A stretch of 5,558 bases of DNA from Oscillospiraceae bacterium (GTDB lineage Bacteria > Bacillota > Clostridia > Oscillospirales > Oscillospiraceae), in contig JAFRAF010000190.1 of the NCBI GenBank assembly GCA_017405545.1, positions 1 to 5,558 on the forward strand, in the 5' to 3' direction. A program made the translations under genes and the position numbers. Positions 4,613 to 5,558 of this stretch are shown one piece after another (position 1 is the first letter of the stretch; the number at the start of each line of letters is the position of its first letter). The notes beneath the pieces were generated by a model, which was given only the letters and a program-made list of their open reading frames with translations, did not search any database and had not been told where the DNA came from.

Positions 4613-4923
4613 GCAGATTCAGATACAAATACAGAAGTCCGGAATACAGGCTGTACAGGGAGTTCATGAACAGTGACGGGGCCGACAACAGCGGCTCGGT
4701 CACAAGGCTCAGGGAGAATATGCGCAGAGCCATAGGGGAGGAGCTGACCGACAGGCAGAAGGCCAGGCTGGACAGGTACTCCGCGGGGGGCATGAACATG
4801 ACGCAGATAGCCGGGGAGCTGCGCGTCAACAGATCCACCGTGAGCAGGACTATAAAAAGGGGACAGAACAGGCTTTGGAAGTGCGTGAGATACGGCGCGA
4901 TGGATGTGCTGAACGGCAGATAG
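4609..4923 (+). CDS. Sigma-70 region-4-like HTH protein
   Basis: A 104-residue DNA-binding protein. Residues 44-91 match sigma-70 region 4: ELTDRQKARLDRYSAGGMN, then MTQIAGELRVNRSTVSRTIKRGQNRLWKC, with the helix-turn-helix at about 64-84 and the SRTIKRG recognition-helix end. The N-terminal 40 residues (MSRFRYKYRSPEYRLYREFM) are basic and aromatic, with no sigma region 2, so it cannot act alone as a standard sigma factor. I chose ATG 4609 because AGGAGG lies 5 nt upstream and it overlaps the previous stop codon. An in-frame ATG at 4561 lies inside the upstream gene without a ribosome site. Alternatives are a small transcriptional activator or the region-4 half of a split sigma factor. The next base-paired element (4948-4974) lacks a T tract. 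Confidence 0.85.
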   Translation: MSRFRYKYRSPEYRLYREFMNSDGADNSGSVTRLRENMRRAIGEELTDRQKARLDRYSAGGMNMTQIAGELRVNRSTVSRTIKRGQNRLWKCVRYGAMDVLNGR

Positions 4924-4947
4924 AACAGGAAATATCATATGAACTAT

Positions 4948-4974
4948 ATGGCCCGGGACGCTTTGCCGGGCCAT
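4948..4974 (+). other. G+C-rich hairpin after the HTH gene
   Basis: A 9-bp perfect stem ATGGCCCGG/CCGGGCCAT with a 9-nt loop, 24 nt past the stop codon. It is where a terminator is expected, but CCATTCCCC follows instead of a T tract. It is either a weak terminator or an end-protecting hairpin. Confidence 0.5.
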
Positions 4975-5093
4975 TCCCCTTGCGCGGGAGCGGCCGCTCT
5001 GCCGACTGTCCGGCGTTGCAGCGGGAGGTTTTGAGAGTTTTTTTGCGTTGCCCCTTTAAAACGGGGCGGTTTCATGGTATAAATATAATGTTA
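4975..5093 (+). other. Non-coding gap before pyrE with palindromes
   Basis: No gene is visible here. It contains the perfect 12-bp palindrome GAGCGGCCGCTC (4988-4999) and a possible imperfect hairpin CCGCTCTGC/GCAGCGG around 4994-5023. A T7 run follows (5038-5044), then GCCCC/GGGGC (5050-5066). The T run is about 15 nt beyond the hairpin, too far for a standard terminator. Function unknown. Confidence 0.35.
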
Positions 5094-5102
5094 TGTTATA
5101 AT
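5094..5102 (+). promoter_or_regulatory. Extended -10 promoter of pyrE
   Basis: TGTTATAAT is an exact TGn-TATAAT extended -10 element. No good -35 lies 16-18 bp upstream, as is common for extended -10 promoters. A second TATAAT (5084-5089) lies 13 bp upstream. The start would be near 5109, giving a leader of about 76 nt before the pyrE ATG. Confidence 0.6.
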
Positions 5103-5109
5103 CTGCGTC

Positions 5110-5165
5110 AGGCCGGCTGCGCTTTTGCGCCGATCCATATGCTTCGGCCTCGCTGAGCAATTCAG
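5110..5165 (+). promoter_or_regulatory. Structured pyrE leader
   Basis: The outer helix AGGCCG/CGGCCT (5110-5115 with 5145-5150) encloses the hairpin GCGC-TTTT-GCGC (5119-5130). A short CTGA/TCAG hairpin (5153-5165) follows just before the ribosome site. No T tract follows, so this is not an intrinsic attenuator of the PyrR type, and no PyrR-box consensus is evident. Confidence 0.4.
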
Positions 5166-5184
5166 GGATTATGGGGGATAAACT

Positions 5185-5558
5185 ATGTCCTATAAATCGG
5201 AGTTTATCAAATTCATGGCCGGCGCCGGCGTTCTGACCTTCGGGGATTTCACCACCAAGAGCGGGCGAAAGACTCCCTACTTCATAAACACGGGAAACTA
5301 CAGGACAGGGGGACAGATCACCCGCCTGGGCGAGTATTACGCCCGGAATATAGTTGAATCCGGAGAGCGGTTCGACCTGCTGTTCGGCCCGGCCTACAAG
5401 GGCATCCCCCTTGTTACGGCGGCGGCCTCCTCCCTCTACAGACTCTATGACCGGGACCACCCCTGGTGCTTCAACAGGAAAGAGGCCAAGGACCACGGCG
5501 AGGGCGGCGGCATGGTGGGCAGAGCCCCGAAAGACGGGGACAGGATAGCCATCGTGGA
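5185..5558 (+). CDS. pyrE: Orotate phosphoribosyltransferase, 3' end beyond window
   Basis: The first 124 residues of PyrE, the enzyme joining orotate and PRPP to form orotidine 5'-phosphate in pyrimidine synthesis. It closely follows the enterobacterial type: FGDFTTKSGRKTPYFINTG (19-37) carries the orotate and PRPP loops. DLLFGPAYKGIPL (64-76) holds Y71 and K72. CFNRKEAKDHGEGG (95-108) holds R98, K99, K102 and H104, the flexible catalytic loop reaching across the dimer. The window ends in GDRIAIV, just before the PRPP-binding acidic pair (expected ..DDVxTxGTA). The complete protein should be about 210-230 residues. ATG 5185 has GGGGG 7 nt upstream. The ATG at 5171 is out of frame. It seems to be transcribed from its own extended -10 promoter rather than with the upstream pair. 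Confidence 0.96.
   Translation, partial: MSYKSEFIKFMAGAGVLTFGDFTTKSGRKTPYFINTGNYRTGGQITRLGEYYARNIVESGERFDLLFGPAYKGIPLVTAAASSLYRLYDRDHPWCFNRKEAKDHGEGGGMVGRAPKDGDRIAIV

Noticed and set aside
5056..5496. Minus-strand 146-codon frame over the pyrE start
   Set aside because: Opposite the clearly recognised pyrE coding sequence and its promoter; no support of its own.

Overview
The window looks like chromosomal DNA from a moderately G+C-rich Clostridia-type Firmicute, plausibly an Oscillospiraceae/Ruminococcaceae-like gut anaerobe. The grounds are strong AGGAGG-type ribosome sites, frequent AGG/AGA and ATA codons, CCA-encoding tRNA genes and the protein families present. The taxonomic call is inference from style, not from a marker gene.

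Layout, left to right. Positions 1-95 hold nothing I can support. A tRNA-Leu(CAA) gene with its own promoter and terminator lies on the minus strand at 139-223. Upstream of it, on the same strand, is a 252-codon phage-type repressor (HTH plus S24/LexA-like self-cleaving domain; 297-1055). Its control region (1056-1190) has two perfect 14-bp palindromes sharing the core CCTATAGG. Their centres are 42 bp apart. One sits exactly inside the 17-bp spacer of a near-consensus plus-strand promoter (TTGACA-N17-TATTAT). That promoter faces away from the repressor gene and drives no normal protein gene. It appears to make a roughly 125-nt structured RNA ending at a bidirectional terminator (1290-1316). 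This repressor/operator/small-RNA module is the most interesting part of the window.

The minus-strand block 1331-4043 carries a pyridoxamine/pyridoxal kinase (1331-2170), a Cys-rich multi-pass membrane protein of unknown function (2227-3009, GTG start) and a polytopic membrane protein resembling the HPP family (3111-4043). They could be co-transcribed, but the 101-bp gap between the two membrane genes is structured. A terminator-like hairpin sits directly before the ribosome site of the HPP-like gene.

Next come tRNA-Tyr(GTA) and tRNA-Thr(TGT) on the minus strand, transcribed from a consensus promoter (TTGACA-N17-TAATAT) and followed by tandem terminators. Divergent from them is a translationally coupled pair (ATGA overlap): a 70-residue helical protein and a 104-residue protein with a sigma region-4-like HTH. 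After a 261-bp gap with palindromes and an extended -10 promoter, the window ends inside pyrE (orotate phosphoribosyltransferase), cut off just before its PRPP-binding motif.

The kinase serves B6 salvage and PyrE serves pyrimidine synthesis. The repressor module and the sigma-like pair look like small regulatory insertions beside housekeeping tRNA and metabolic genes. No integrase, transposase, phage structural gene or CRISPR array is visible.
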